A stretch of 64,000 nucleotides of DNA from Eopsaltria australis (lineage: Eukaryota; Chordata; Aves; Passeriformes; Petroicidae). The stretch's first letter is position 1; every line of letters begins with the position of its first letter. The notes beneath the pieces are model-generated. The model was given only the letters and a program-made list of their open reading frames with translations. It did not search any database and was not told the DNA's origin. The stretch covers positions 6,766,001 to 6,830,000 of the forward strand of contig JAVTVJ010000040.1 of the NCBI GenBank assembly GCA_034509425.1. Reading direction: 5' to 3'. A program made the translations under genes and the position numbers. This document shows, piece by piece, positions 26,101-38,391 of the stretch.

Positions 26101-28392
26101 TGCAGAATGCTTTATGCCTATTTTCTGAAAAGTTTTTCAAGACTAACTAAATAATATGGACCCTAAATTGAAAAAGAAGGTAAGAAGAAAGAACATTATG
26201 AGATGACTTATGGCAATGAAATACACATTTTCATGACTAAGGGTCATTTTTGCCCCTTTTTTGGATATATATGTATTCATAAAAGCAGAATTGTATAGAT
26301 TTTTAAAATACAGAATTAAAGCTGTTAAATTTATTTTCCTTAACAGCAGTCACTAAATCAGAAATTGACATCTTTGTGCATGTTTCAGAAAAAGACCTCG
26401 AGTATTAAGGTCTGTAGCTGATTTAAATAAGAGCAGTAATTCATATTAACAAACACAGATATTACAATTAACAATGAAGTAGGAATATGAGCATACCAAA
26501 GAATTTTCTAGTTGATTCTACCATACTTGCAATTATACATGAAGTAGCAGGGAAGGCCTAGTTAAGGGAAAATAATTTCTTGTCAGCATTCATCTTTCAA
26601 ACAAACACACAAATACCAAATCTCTTTGGTGAAAACTGTGGTTGACTATATTGCTCTTCTGCCTCAGTGAGCCCAACTGCTTCACTGTAAGAAGGGGAAG
26701 GCTTGTTTTGTGAAGATAGGCACAAGACCATAAAATAAACCCCTTGGGAAGCAAGCGCTGTTATCACTTTTTTTCAGTGCAAAGCATGTATCCTACACAG
26801 TGATAAAGAATCCAAGAGATCTCTAGCTTAGTTATTCCAATGTAAATTGACTTTTCTCTTGTAATATTTGTCTGAATGTGCATAGCTCTGAGTTTTCAAA
26901 CACGGAATCTCATTACACTTTATTCTACTGGATTACAGAACCTTCTATGAGAAGAAATATCTTCCTTACACAGGTATTCATAGATCACAGTCAAATCATC
27001 CCTACCTTCAGTCAGATAAAATAGATGATTTTAGCTTGTTAGTCTCATTAGAAACCAAGCTTTCAAGACCTTGAAACACAGTGCATCTTACTCTGCAATT
27101 ACTGACTGGAAAGCAGAAATTACTCCCGTCAGCTGGCTACACAGCAAACTTTGTACAGACTCTATCACAGTAATATTGTTGGGTTTCATTTATGTCTTCT
27201 CCAATGCTGCTAACATTTGGTGTATTTATATCAGAAACATAATAACCAGACAGTGGGGTTAAACGCCACTGTGAATGGAGATGAAGTCTGAGCCACAAAG
27301 TGGTTCTAATGTACAAAATGGGAAAAACCCTTTTGCTTTATTCCCCAAAGGCAGCAGTATGTACTTATTGCATTATTTCATCATGATTCATCACTCATTA
27401 ACTCAGCAAAAATCCATTTCTGAGGATTATTTAGGTTTTATTTTTCATTTAGAAATACGTAAACCAGATAGTCCTGTTAAAATGTTGTGAGGAGAACTGA
27501 CTACTGCAGAAATTACTAGAAACTATTTACTTAAGATATATCTAAATGATACATTACAAATATATATTGTGTACACTACATTTATATCTGTGTTTACATA
27601 TAGGCTGAAATTCAGAAAGGCTAATCTCATTTTTGAAGCAAAAAAATATTTCCTATTTCTAAAATTTATATCAACATTTGAGTCTTATATATAAAAAAAT
27701 CATAATGAGGCAACTTTGCAAATTCAATATTTGTTATAGAAGCAAAAAAAATGACATGCAGAAAGACAAAAATGTGGTAGGAATCTTGGGAAAAAATCTA
27801 GTACAATAATAAATGAAAATAGTTTTATCGTCTGATATAGATATTAGAAATATTTCTCTGCAAATGATAAGTGTGACTAGAATAGCATCCATTTAAAAGA
27901 AATTACATTACTGGTTCATCTCTGATGGCTATTGTGGGACTGATATTAGAGTAGTGCTATCTGCAATTTACCTTTTTTAACTAATAGCTCTTTGTTTTCT
28001 GCATGGATCCTTTTAAAATCTTTCATATGCTTTTAAGATATCACTTACCATTTAATCACTTTCCACTTACTCTTCACTCTCCAGGCTCCTCAATCTTTAG
28101 CTACATTATGATTTTTTTTCTGTACACAGACTTGGTTTCTTACCAGATCTGTCTGTCTTGACAGATATACAATGTTTTGCTTTACTATTGACTGCATTGC
28201 CAGAAAGATTAAGTTATTTATTGGACCTTTAATCTGGTACATCCCATAGTGAAGATAAGTATAGAATGTCCTGCAACATGGTCCAAATGAAGAACTGGGG
28301 CAGAAGAGTGAAGGGACAGAAGGGATAGTGAAATCACAGGAAAAGAGAATGGAGATCACACAAGCTTCCATTTTAAATGCTCTGTTGAACCC
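23121..28392. other. Unique AT-rich non-coding DNA
   Basis: Long AT-rich sequence with no recognised gene or transposon. The best open frames are 98 codons (24021-24317 plus) and 79 codons (24962-25201 minus), neither protein-like in my reading. Confidence 0.5.
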
Positions 28393-28406
28393 TTTTTTTT
28401 TTTTTT
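28393..28406. repeat. Poly(T) run
   Basis: Fourteen T in a row on the plus strand. It lies inside a 126-codon minus-strand open frame (28090-28470), where it encodes a lysine run. That frame shows no known domain and is judged accidental. Confidence 0.8.
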
Positions 28407-30309
28407 GTGAGGCAAAACTGCACAGGGGTGGGCAGCAAGCTGTGAGGGTGTGGTCTTTGAAATAAACCACAGAAAGCTGTATAGGTCCATATGCAATTTC
28501 CTTCAGGGCTGTAATCCACAGCTGGTTACCTTTGTGATGGTCAAATCATCACAGCATAAGACTGAGCCCAAAGAAGAGTTCTGCAGAACAAATGATTCCA
28601 AAACAGCATCTAAACACTTTTAAAACAGTGAATGTCCCCCAAAAAGGTATGTAGCTCCTTGTTTAAAAGGCCAAGAAGTACTTTTGCCCCAGCTTTCCTG
28701 CTTCAGATCATTTGCTGTAAATATGTGCTTAAATGCTGTATTAAATGGGGATCTTAAAAGCTATGACTGCTGTAAACTCTCAATTGTATTGCCAAAAAAT
28801 GGTGTCTTTGCAACACTACTATTACTGCTAATATAAAAGCAGATGAAACTATTAGCCACATTGCAGAGAGATATTATTCACAGAAAGAAATAAAATCCTT
28901 CTGAATATCCAAGGAAAAAGGGCCGTTTACTGAGTCTTTAACATATGGATTTTGGATTAAGGTATAGCAAATATCTTTGTTATGATGAAAGTGAAAGATT
29001 CAATTAAATTCCAGGGATAAACTCAGGAGCAAAATTTGCAAATCCAGTGCTCTTTGAGGCATGAGGCAATGTCTGTAAAGAACCAGCAGGCTGACTGGGG
29101 AGGAACTGAGTCAAAGCAACACTGAAGAGCTCATTTTCCCCTATCACTGTGATCACAATTACACCAGCTCTGTTAGGAGACTCATTCTCAACAGAGTTCT
29201 GGAAAACAGGAGTATTCAAAGTGGCCGAGACCTTTTTTCACCCTCCCCCATTCAAGAGAAAATCTCTTAGGCATGAAATGAACCGACCACGTACACCCTT
29301 CCCCAAAGCACAAACAAAAGTCCAGCTCAAACAGCTGAGCTTTTCTCAGGATTCTGCTCTGTAACCCCAAATTGTGCAGGTGAGGTGGGAAGGATCTGTG
29401 GAAAGAAATTTTTATTTTAAATAACTTTCTTCCTATGAAGCAGCATATTCTATTTCTTAATACAAAAGACTGTAGATGGAAAGGGCAAAAGTCATGGACA
29501 CCTCAAAACCCAAGAAAAAACCGTGACATTTCAAATTCTTTTTGGACCTTTGCTGTGCAAGGTGCTATACAATAGCTGGAATATGTGAAGTCTACTGATT
29601 CCTAATGCTTAAACATGTATGGATTAGTGGCATGAAATTGCTTTTCTGTCTACCTTGTGTTTTAAAATATACTTCAGAAACTCAGTACCATTTTAACATA
29701 GGAGAAGTAAAATCATTACCTGCAATACCACTATTTCTAAAAAAATAAAAAACTGTTTTCTACTTTAGAAAGATAAAAGCTGTTACATACATTCAAGTGT
29801 GTGAGCACACACACACACACATAGGCAGGAAATTAAAAAAATAAACCCTACATACTTTTTCTCTTTGATTGAACACAAGAAAAATAGTTTGAGCCTCTTT
29901 ATATTTTCAAGTTACTCTCCCTTTTTATATTTTTATATACCAGCAATTCCAATCCCATAGCTTCACAGTTCTCCATAGTACAAATTGGTGAGTGAATGTA
30001 TAGTGGTCATCAACTGTCTTCTGTGAAGCTGAGCTTCATTAGCACACTGATCACAGAATATATTTCTTGGCTGGGCTTATCAAAGTATTACGGAATATTT
30101 ATCCATGTTCTCTTCTCTTCCTTCCATTCTCCCCTTGTTCCCCTCCTTCCTTATGACTTCAATCATGATCAGATGACTCCTGCAGCCAGTTCATTGTACA
30201 TAAGCACGTCCCACTGCACAGCTCAGCAGTTCAGCACCAGCTGGCAAGCAGGGGCATGAGGACACATTTAGCAAGTCTGCAGAGAGCTGTTTAGTTCCTG
30301 GGGGTGTAG
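28407..30309. other. Unique non-coding DNA with a small (CA)8
   Basis: A (CA)8 microsatellite lies at 29805-29821. Overlapping short frames near 29149-29370 occur on both strands and are not supported. A pyrimidine-rich stretch is at about 30108-30150. Confidence 0.5.
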
Positions 30310-30492
30310 CTGGGGGGAGGAGTTCACCTCTCTTCTCCAAGGACCTTGCAGGGCTCAAGCATTTTCCAAGATGTGCTGGAGAGTTTGCTGGAGATAGGGG
30401 ACTCTCTGCTGCCTGGTTTTCAGAAGGCTTACACTGAATTGGTAAAAAATATCAGGCAAGACCTTGATGTGCTGAGGAAGGATATGGGGTAG
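30310..30492 (+). other. Orphan open frame in GC-richer patch, possible exon or pseudogene relic
   Basis: This 60-codon frame begins right after a TAG, has no early ATG (its only Met is residue 59) and ends at TAG 30490-30492. Residues 19 to 60 look protein-like: FQDVLESLLEIGDSLLPGF followed by a charged helical segment ending RQDLDVLRKDMG. The surrounding 350 bases (about 30250-30610) are clearly richer in GC than the neighbourhood. A second segment beyond the stop reads MFKAVLGRQILHGLLERAEQ in another frame, as if one longer helical protein had been broken by stops and shifts. A competing 83-codon frame runs on the minus strand at 30355-30606, so strand is not settled. I do not recognise a family. 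A retroposon ORF, a gene relic or chance are all possible. Confidence 0.2.
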
Positions 30493-30610
30493 TGCAAGGG
30501 GAGGGTGGGCAGCACTCCCCCGAAGTGATGCCAGACTGCAATGTTTAAAGCTGTGCTGGGCAGACAGATCCTCCATGGTCTGCTGGAGAGAGCAGAGCAG
30601 TTGCACAAGG

Positions 30611-33600
30611 ACACATTAGTATGCAACCTATTTCTCTTTACTGAGAAATATCCAGGGATATGATTTTTAATAATAATATAAACTACACCCATAATGTCAG
30701 AGGACTTTGATATTGAGCTATCTGTTTCTCTGGAAAATCTGGGAGGTGAATGTGGCTTGCAAACTCAGAAAGAGGAATAAATCTATGGGGAGTCCAGCCA
30801 GAAATGATTCTTCATATTTTGGACTTCTACAGAAAAGTAAAACAACAACAAACTGATATTCCAAAAACCACAGATGTCATATCAAAAGTGCGTGGGGAGA
30901 CATATGGTACTTGAGACTTAGGAGTTCATATTTAGGGTAACCTTCCCTTGGAGAAACTTGGACCAAACCTTCTAACCAAATGCCATTCCATGTTCTTGTT
31001 ATACACAGTCATTACTAGCAGAGACCGGTCACTACTGTGGGTTTGTAAAGGAAATTTTTATCATTAGTAAGACATTTTTATTTCTACTGCAATCACAAGT
31101 ACATAAATCACTCACAGAGGAAATGCAGTGCCTGGGTCTTTAAGCCTGATGAGGAAACGGTGCAAGACCTGAACAGTTTCACAGAAGCTGTGAGAAGAAT
31201 AAACGGCACTGGAAAAAGCCCCGTTTCCTAAAAAATGAGAAACATTTGAAAGAGTTACCAAAATCTATTCACAAAACCATCGTGTATTCAGAACTAATTA
31301 GAATCACATGATGAAAAAGTGGTTTCATGTATGAACAACTAAACCAAAATTAGTTAAAATTCTGAGATTAATAGTTGAAGATACAGGACTGCACAGGTAA
31401 CAGTTAAAATTGTTAGACCTTTTTAAGATTACCTGTGACACTAAAACTAATTGCTTACACTCTAACCTCTTAGAGTTGGTTCCTGTGAGAGGAAAAGTGA
31501 TATATCCAACCATTTATCTCGCCCACCATGTAAATGTCCTATGTAAATTAAAGTATTGATCTTTACTTTTGGTTGGTTCAGCATTCCCCATTCCACCTAA
31601 AATTTCACACAGAAGTAGAAGTAAGTGAATGTACTAAGAAGGAAATTCACATTTTATTTCTTCCTATACATTCCAAAGGTTTTAACATATTGGGTTTCAG
31701 GTTTGAAGGCTGTTTGTTTTCACGCTTCTTAATATTGTTCTCTCCTTTCAAAAATTCAGAATGGACAGCAATCAGGAAAGAGGTCTACCAGACTGCTCAA
31801 TACCTCAATTACCAAATATGAAACAGGTAAGAATTTTATATTAATCTCAGATAAAAGAACAATTAGCAATAGATCTGATCCCTGATAAGAACGGTACACA
31901 TTCATTTTTAATGCCAGTGATATGGTGGTAATGTGCAACTGTAGCAGACATGCTGAGGATCCATTTAGGGATGGTGGAATCTTTCTGTCAAAGGCAGATG
32001 TCAGCATCCAACTCACACATGGGTTCAGCTGGGAAGAGAACAAACACTGGAGGCACTAAGTATGGCACACAATTGGAGATAATTGCTTGTGATTCTAATG
32101 GGATGTATTGTTAAAGATGGTAGATAAGAGGTAAAAGGGATTTGATAGGTAAACTCTGCTCCTGGAGATGAAGGAAAGTTGTGAAGATGTTCCTCCTCAC
32201 ATCATATCCTTGTTTTCATCCTGGGAAAGTTCATGGTGCAGGAGTGAGGTGAGAAATAGACCAGAGGTACAGCTTTCATTTGATTCCTTCTATGTCAGAA
32301 CACATTTCAAAGATAAAAATGGGGAGACTAGCCCTATGGGTTACTAATGGGTGCCAGTAAACTGAACAGTTTCTAGAATGCTATTGAGAAAAGACTCACA
32401 GCTGTCTAACCTATGAAAAAGACTCATGTCAAGTGCTTTCTCAAGGACTTCATGGGCCATGCAGAAACTGGACTTGCCAAAGGCCATAGCCAGTAGGCAA
32501 TCAAACTGTTGTGGAGGATAGCAGCATTTACACATTGAGTTTATTAGCATGGATGTAGTCATAGTGTCCCTGTAACTTATGAATTCTGGACTGCCTCTTA
32601 CTTTCATCTCTCTACCATGCTGAGTCTTTGACACAGCATTTTATCCTTATGTGTTGACAAGAGGCATGAAATATTACTCTGAAATTCCATCTAGACTTAA
32701 GTATCGTATGTAGAAAGCATGCTTATTTCAGCTGCCCTTTTTAGGTTTATTACAGGAAAGCAGGTCTTGTGAATAATCTGTTTAACACATCGGTTCTTCA
32801 CAGCTGGCAGAGAAAGCTTTCTGGGTATTACTTACCAAGTATGGGATAATAACTTTAGCAGCATTTCATATTTTCTGTAGGATCCTGGGAATCTGAGACA
32901 ACAGCAGAGGATTCATTAAAGAAGACAAAAAGGATCCTAACAAAGACAACAGTCCGAACAATTTCTGCAGTTGTTGGAAACAGTGTGGCATGCACATTGA
33001 TTAGCTATATTAAAGACACTAATAAATAACTTTATTTAAGGACTTGGAATTTCATCACCTCAAGACTCCAGTATGTTTCACACAGCAATTGGCAACTCTT
33101 TTCAAAACTACGAAATATTAAAAGTAATTACAAAAAAAAATTTAAAAGAAAAAAATTTAAAACTTTTAATAGGAATATATAATTCTCACTTATTGGTACC
33201 TGTGCCGCTCTGGAGCTAATCTGCACATATGATTGTAAGAGACCTACCTACAGAGTGACTGTGGTTTTGGTAGTAAAATACCTAGGCAGGTATCCTTTTT
33301 GTTCAGATAGAACCATTCAAATGGTGGTTGGATCCCTAACACTTCCAGCTACACAATGGCTTTAAAAATCACAGTCCCTAATGCTTGCTGAGTCTGCATT
33401 CATGTCTGAACAGATGAAACTGTCCTTGGATAGAAGAAACAATTGTCACAGTTCCTAAGCAAGTAAAAGGACAAAATTAGAAGGCTCATGTGGATAAACC
33501 TGCTTCATTACTGAGAAAATTCAATGTCAATTCACATTATGAGTATATCAGAAGTTAACTGATGAAAACTGTCTTCATCTACTCCTTCACCTCATGTTGG

Positions 33601-34129
33601 CTTTTCTGCAGTGCTCATGTTTGGCAGGATGCGTTACCCAGAAGCACCATCCATATAAGGAAGCTGGGAAAACAGTGTGGGTCATAGCATCCAGCACATA
33701 ATGCATTTTGTCATTATTTTGCTGATGTTCTGATATTTCAGGTGACCAGCCAATTATCATTAGCCTGTTGAAGCACAGATATTCAAGATCTTACCAAAGC
33801 CTATCTTTGTTCTTAAAAATTACTTAAGTGTCTAGAGTTACAACATAAAACCATAATTCGTTCCTTTGAAATAGCTTGATTTTGTACTCACTAGTATTCA
33901 GGCAATTCAACTGCATTTATTAAAAAAGGTTTAAAAGCAGGTGGAGGGGATGATTCATAAAGGATTTGCTTTGCCTTTCTAATTGAAAATTTCAATGCAG
34001 TTAATACTTTCCACTTCTTGTCCACTCTAATCTTATTTATTGTGCCTCTGACATCTTCCATTATCCTTCCTTTAACTCGTTGTTTTAGATGAAACAGTTC
34101 TACTGCTTTAACACTGAAAATTACATTAT
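30611..34129. other. Unique non-coding DNA
   Basis: No gene, RNA gene or transposon recognised. Open frames stay below 97 codons. A-rich low complexity is present at about 33128-33170. Confidence 0.5.
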
Positions 34130-34450
34130 TTCTGTGCTATCAGTGGCAGCTTCCTGTGCCTTTATATATACAAATTAAAGAGTGGATTATCATTAATTAT
34201 GCACTACAAATTTTCCTGGCAACAGTCTGAAAGTGACAAAACATTTGCTTTTGTCATAATTCTGTTAAGTGAACCCAAATTGAGCTGCTGAAATTTATGA
34301 CACTTATCTGTGTTTTTAATTTGCAACACAGGGTCAGGATCATGACAGTGATTTTATTTTATTTTGCACTTTATTTTCAGTGATCCTTGTAAGGATGTTA
34401 ATTAAATTGTTTGAACTAAACTGTTCTTATCATTCCAACAACCTATATTT
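34130..34450. other. Candidate conserved non-coding element
   Basis: A non-repetitive AT-rich block containing GTGGATTATCATTAATTATG at 34182-34201, where two homeodomain-type cores are close together. A run of ordered-looking sequence follows, free of simple repeats, up to a TTAATTAAATTG word near 34397. No open frame of length. The composition resembles vertebrate enhancers; conservation itself is not shown here. Confidence 0.27.
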
Positions 34451-37400
34451 ATTCCATATTAAGGAGAAATTTCTTGTTAACATTACTTAATTTTCTAACG
34501 GATCAGTTTAATAATGGAAAATGCTCTACGCTAGGAAAGACAACTGCTTCAACCAGAATGATAATGAGTCAACTTTTCCTTAGAAAATGAAATTATATTT
34601 ACAGCATATTCAAAGAACAGTTAAGGGGAGTATTTGGAATTTTCGCATATGCACATCAGTTCTGGACATGGAAAATACTTTTCCGTTTATCAAGAATGCA
34701 ACTGAGGATTTTCCATCCCAGATGACATCTGCTGTAAACCCTGTCCACACTCCATATTTGGTGACAACACGCAACCAATAAGAACAAAATTATGAAAGAA
34801 ACAGTTAAAATAGTGCCTTATCTCAAGAGTATGACTAGTGTGCCCAGCAGAACCTGAGAGATGTGGTCTGGTTTGGCACTTGCCTGCCCTCATGTAAAGC
34901 TTTGCTCACCTAGATGGGAGCACATTTCAGTGCCACTTGTGGGAAGACACACAACCTGCCCTAAATGTTGCACAACCGGGGCCACTGAGAGTGAGGACTT
35001 GCAAAATTACCCACTGTGACATGGATAAAGAGAGGTGAAGTACAAAGAGCCCTTCACCTCCACAGGCAGCCTGAGATGGGCAGCCAGGATTTCACACAGC
35101 ATGCAGATTCCACTACACTCTCTACACATATATTTTTAGAAGTAGAGAAGAAAAAGCAAGGGCATTTTTAACCTATTCCCCATGTTCACTCTTACGCTAG
35201 CATGAGTTTTGGGTGCACTGACAAATGTTAGGTTAAGAAAGCTTGAATTATTTATACAGACATTATACATTGTGTAGCTATATTAATACCTATATATATT
35301 TCATCAAGGCAATTACTGAAGTGATAATATACATATAAAAATAGGCTAAAATACACTTGTATTATTATTCATTTATTAATATTATGCAATAAAAAATTAA
35401 AATTATATAATTTTAACAAATACAAATAAAAAACCCCAAACATTTTCTATTTTTATACATGAATTCATGAAACACAAGCTAGTAAATCTCATTCACAAAA
35501 ATACCAAATTCTGACAGAAACTTATGTATTTTTTGTAGGAAAGTATCTTTAATAAGTTTGAGTGTTATGCATGTTAGTTTTTCCCTCAAAATTACAAAAA
35601 ATCCTGCAAGCCCATCTTTCTGACCTGTGACTGTTTATGAGCTCCAGTGATTGTAATGTTTTGCTCTTAATTAGATGAACAAAAGAGTAAATTAAGAAAA
35701 TTATGTATTACTAAAAAACAAGAAAGTAAAATTAATAACAATTGAGACAGAATGTTCGTGTTAATGTGTGCTCTACAGGAATCAGAGATCACTAAACTTT
35801 TATAATATAAAAAGGGGAAAACAGCATTAAATCATCTTCATGTTTTCCATTTCTTTATGCAGTACTTTTAGGTGTCACAATAAAATATATTTGATATATT
35901 TTTAATTTGGCATACAAAAATCAATGAACCTGTCTGGATCATTGACCTCTCACCTTGGATTCTTATTTCTGAACACTGACAAAATAAATTAAAGCATTTC
36001 TGGCTGGTAAATGGTAACAGTCCTTAATAACCCTAACAATTAGGGTTGCAGCTCCTGTGCAGAAGTAGGAGACATCCAGTTTCTACAAGGGAGTTTAAAA
36101 CATTCTTTGCCCTCTCCATACTCCCTAGCATCTTAATTTCATATTTTCTATTGGTACTTTCAAGTTGTTCTGTCATTTTAACTTTCAGTACTTGAGGCTA
36201 GAAATAGAATAATACATTAACAAAATGCATAAGTGTTTCATGAAATGGTCAGATGCTAGTTAATGGTCTTTGGCACAGAACACTCCTTTTTCCACTGAAC
36301 TACAAAATTCTACCTAGATTCTGTTTATAGAAATGTAATGCACTTTCTCTTTTTTTTTTTCCTCCCACAGCAATAGTAATTTTACTTTGATCTCATAGCA
36401 GCCAAACTATTAAATGTAAGCATGCTCATAAGCAAGGTACAAGGCAGGCACAGCCTATGATTTCTAGTAGAAGGTCATAACCCAGATTTTTTTTTTAAAT
36501 AACTATTACAATGAGGAACAGAGTATAGCCACAAAAGGAATAGTTATAATTTATGCCTGACTTACTTCAGCAGAATATAGTTTATTTATAAACTGCTTAT
36601 GGCAAACTCTGTATGCCCCTGTTCTATGCATGTGCTGAACTGTCTTCTGGTAAATTATTTAAATTACACCTAGCAGTAATTCCTGAGGACTTTCATACTT
36701 CATTTTCTCTATTAATGTAACAGGGAAAAGCTGCTTTGCAAGGATTGCTCTAAATTCCCAGAGTGTGAGTTCCAAACTCTGTATGTGTTGCATTATGCCT
36801 GTCAAAAAACTTGTCTTCTCCTGAAATTTATTACTGAAGTCTCTCCACTAGAACTACTCATTGAAGCCTTACGGAAAGCTCATACATGATTTAAGAAGCT
36901 AACAGCACTGAAAGAAATAGGTCAGGTAAAAAAACCCTGAATTTAAGCTACCTTCACTTATTACTTATGCAAGATTATGCATAATTTAGCACACTGCTGA
37001 ATATGCAAGGGCAGAATAATTGTTTACCAAAATATTTACTCTGTGTTCGTACCTGTGTTTTAGTGAGATAAGGTGATTTCTCAGCCCTTGCTAATCACTT
37101 TAGAATTAGAAAAGGATTAAATAAGTTTTTGATTATGCTGATAACTGCATGACATTATATGTAAACAAAACACATGTTTAACAACCTTTCTAAAGAGGAT
37201 ACCTGGTACATTAGACATATCAGGTTGTTGAGAGTGGGAAGTTTAACCTTTTTGAGAGGACTACCTCCCTTTTGTATTACATGTTTAACCCTTCACAAAC
37301 ACAGGTGTGAAGGAATATAACAATGAGTGTAATGTCCCAGTCCTACCAGCAACCATCCCCACCAAGAGTGCTCTCCCAATTTTCTAAAAACCAGACAAGA

Positions 37401-37765
37401 ATTTTGAGGGGGATAGTTTTCAAAACTGAAACATACATAAAAGTGTAGCTCTTGCATTACTTGACACATAAGTGTTTAACAACTCATTGTCAAAAAACCT
37501 TTGAGAACAAACCTGTTTAAAAAAAATGCTACTTTTAGCTTTATGCTTCAGAAAATACCTGTGTTTCTAAAAACTAATGTATAGTATGTGAATATGGATG
37601 ATTGTGACAAAAGTGATAGCTTATTAAAGGCTCTATACAACTTCCCTTCATGTTAAAATAAGATTAGAAAAGACAGACACTCATGTGAAAATGATTATTT
37701 TATTTGTAATGTGCATTGCAAATGTAATAGCTTTGCAGTTTTAAAGTTGAAGAAGCATTACAAAT
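34451..37765. other. Unique AT-rich non-coding DNA
   Basis: A perfect 20-bp palindrome lies at 35397-35416. A polypyrimidine run ending in CAG lies at 36343-36370. No gene or recognised transposon. Confidence 0.5.
35397..35416. repeat. Perfect 20-bp AT palindrome
   Basis: TTAAAATTATATAATTTTAA equals its own reverse complement and contains no G or C. It could extrude as a cruciform, but such palindromes also arise by chance in AT-rich DNA. Confidence 0.9.
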
Positions 37766-38304
37766 ATGCACTTCCAGCCCAGAAAGCCAATTGTATCCTG
37801 GGCTGCACCTAAAGCAGCGGGGCCAGCAGGGAGAGGGAGGGGATTCTGCTCCTCTACTCCACTGCGACCCCACCTGCAGTGCAGTGTCTGCCTTTGGGGT
37901 CTCCAGCACAGGAAAGGCTTGGACCTGCTTGAGAGAGTCCAGAACAGGGCCACAAAGATGATCACAGGGCTGGAAGCTCTCCTGTGAAGACAGGCTGAGA
38001 GACATGGGGCTGTTCAGCCTGAAAAAGAGAAGGCTTTGGGGTGCCCTAATGGCAACTTTCCACTAGCTGAAGGAAGTCCACAAGAAAGCGGGAGAGGGAC
38101 TTTTTGCCAGGGCATGCAGTGAGAAAACAAGGTGGGGATGGAATAAAACTGAAAGAGGGCAGCTTTAGATTAGATGTAAGGAACAACTTCTTCACTAAGA
38201 GAATGGTTAGGCACCAGAAGAGGTTGCCCAGAGAAGTTGTGGATACTCCATCCCTGGAAGTGTTTAATATCAGGTTGAATGGGAATTTGAGCAACTTGGT
38301 CTAG
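37766..38304 (+). pseudogene. CR1 ORF2 C-terminal relic
   Basis: The C-terminal end of the CR1 reverse transcriptase can be followed in three frames. The first (37766-37987) reads ...RPHLQCSVCLWGLQHRKGLD and LLERVQNRATKMITGLE, matching the conserved RPHLEY...LWGPQHRKD...LLERVQRRATKMIRGLE region. The second, from 37983, reads CEDRLRDMGLFSLKKRRLWG and has an in-frame TAG at 38064-38066. The third (about 38116-38304) reads IKLKEGSFRLDVRNNFFT then RLPREVVDTPSLEVF and ends at the native stop TAG 38302-38304 after LSNLV. The catalytic part of the polymerase lies upstream and is missing. At least two frameshifts and one nonsense codon make it non-functional. Confidence 0.9.
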
Positions 38305-38391
38305 TAGAAGGTGTCCCTGCCCACGGCAGGGAGTGTTGGAACTAGATAATCCTTTAGGTCTCTTCTGACCCAAACCATTCTATAACTCTGT
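37766..38391 (+). mobile_element. CR1 LINE, 5'-truncated 3' end
   Basis: This is the 3' portion of a CR1 (chicken repeat 1) retrotransposon, sense on the plus strand. It contains the last part of the ORF2 reverse transcriptase and the short CR1 3' untranslated region. The end is typical: GGCAGGGAGTGTTGGAACTA, then CTTCTGACCCAAACCATTCTATAACTCTG, a decayed form of the CR1 terminal octamer repeat. CR1 has no poly(A) tail, and none is present. Truncation from the 5' side is the usual fate of CR1 copies. Several stops and shifts in the coding part make it an old, dead copy. The left boundary is set where similarity to CR1 begins and may be off by 10-20 bases. Confidence 0.93.

Noticed and set aside
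28090..28470. 126-codon minus-strand open frame
   Set aside because: It contains a poly(T)-derived lysine run and has no domain, no paired exon signal and no coding-like composition.
36343..36370. Strong 3' splice-site look-alike (polypyrimidine run ending CCACAG)
   Set aside because: The following bases contain immediate stops, and no donor or coding segment is recognisable nearby.
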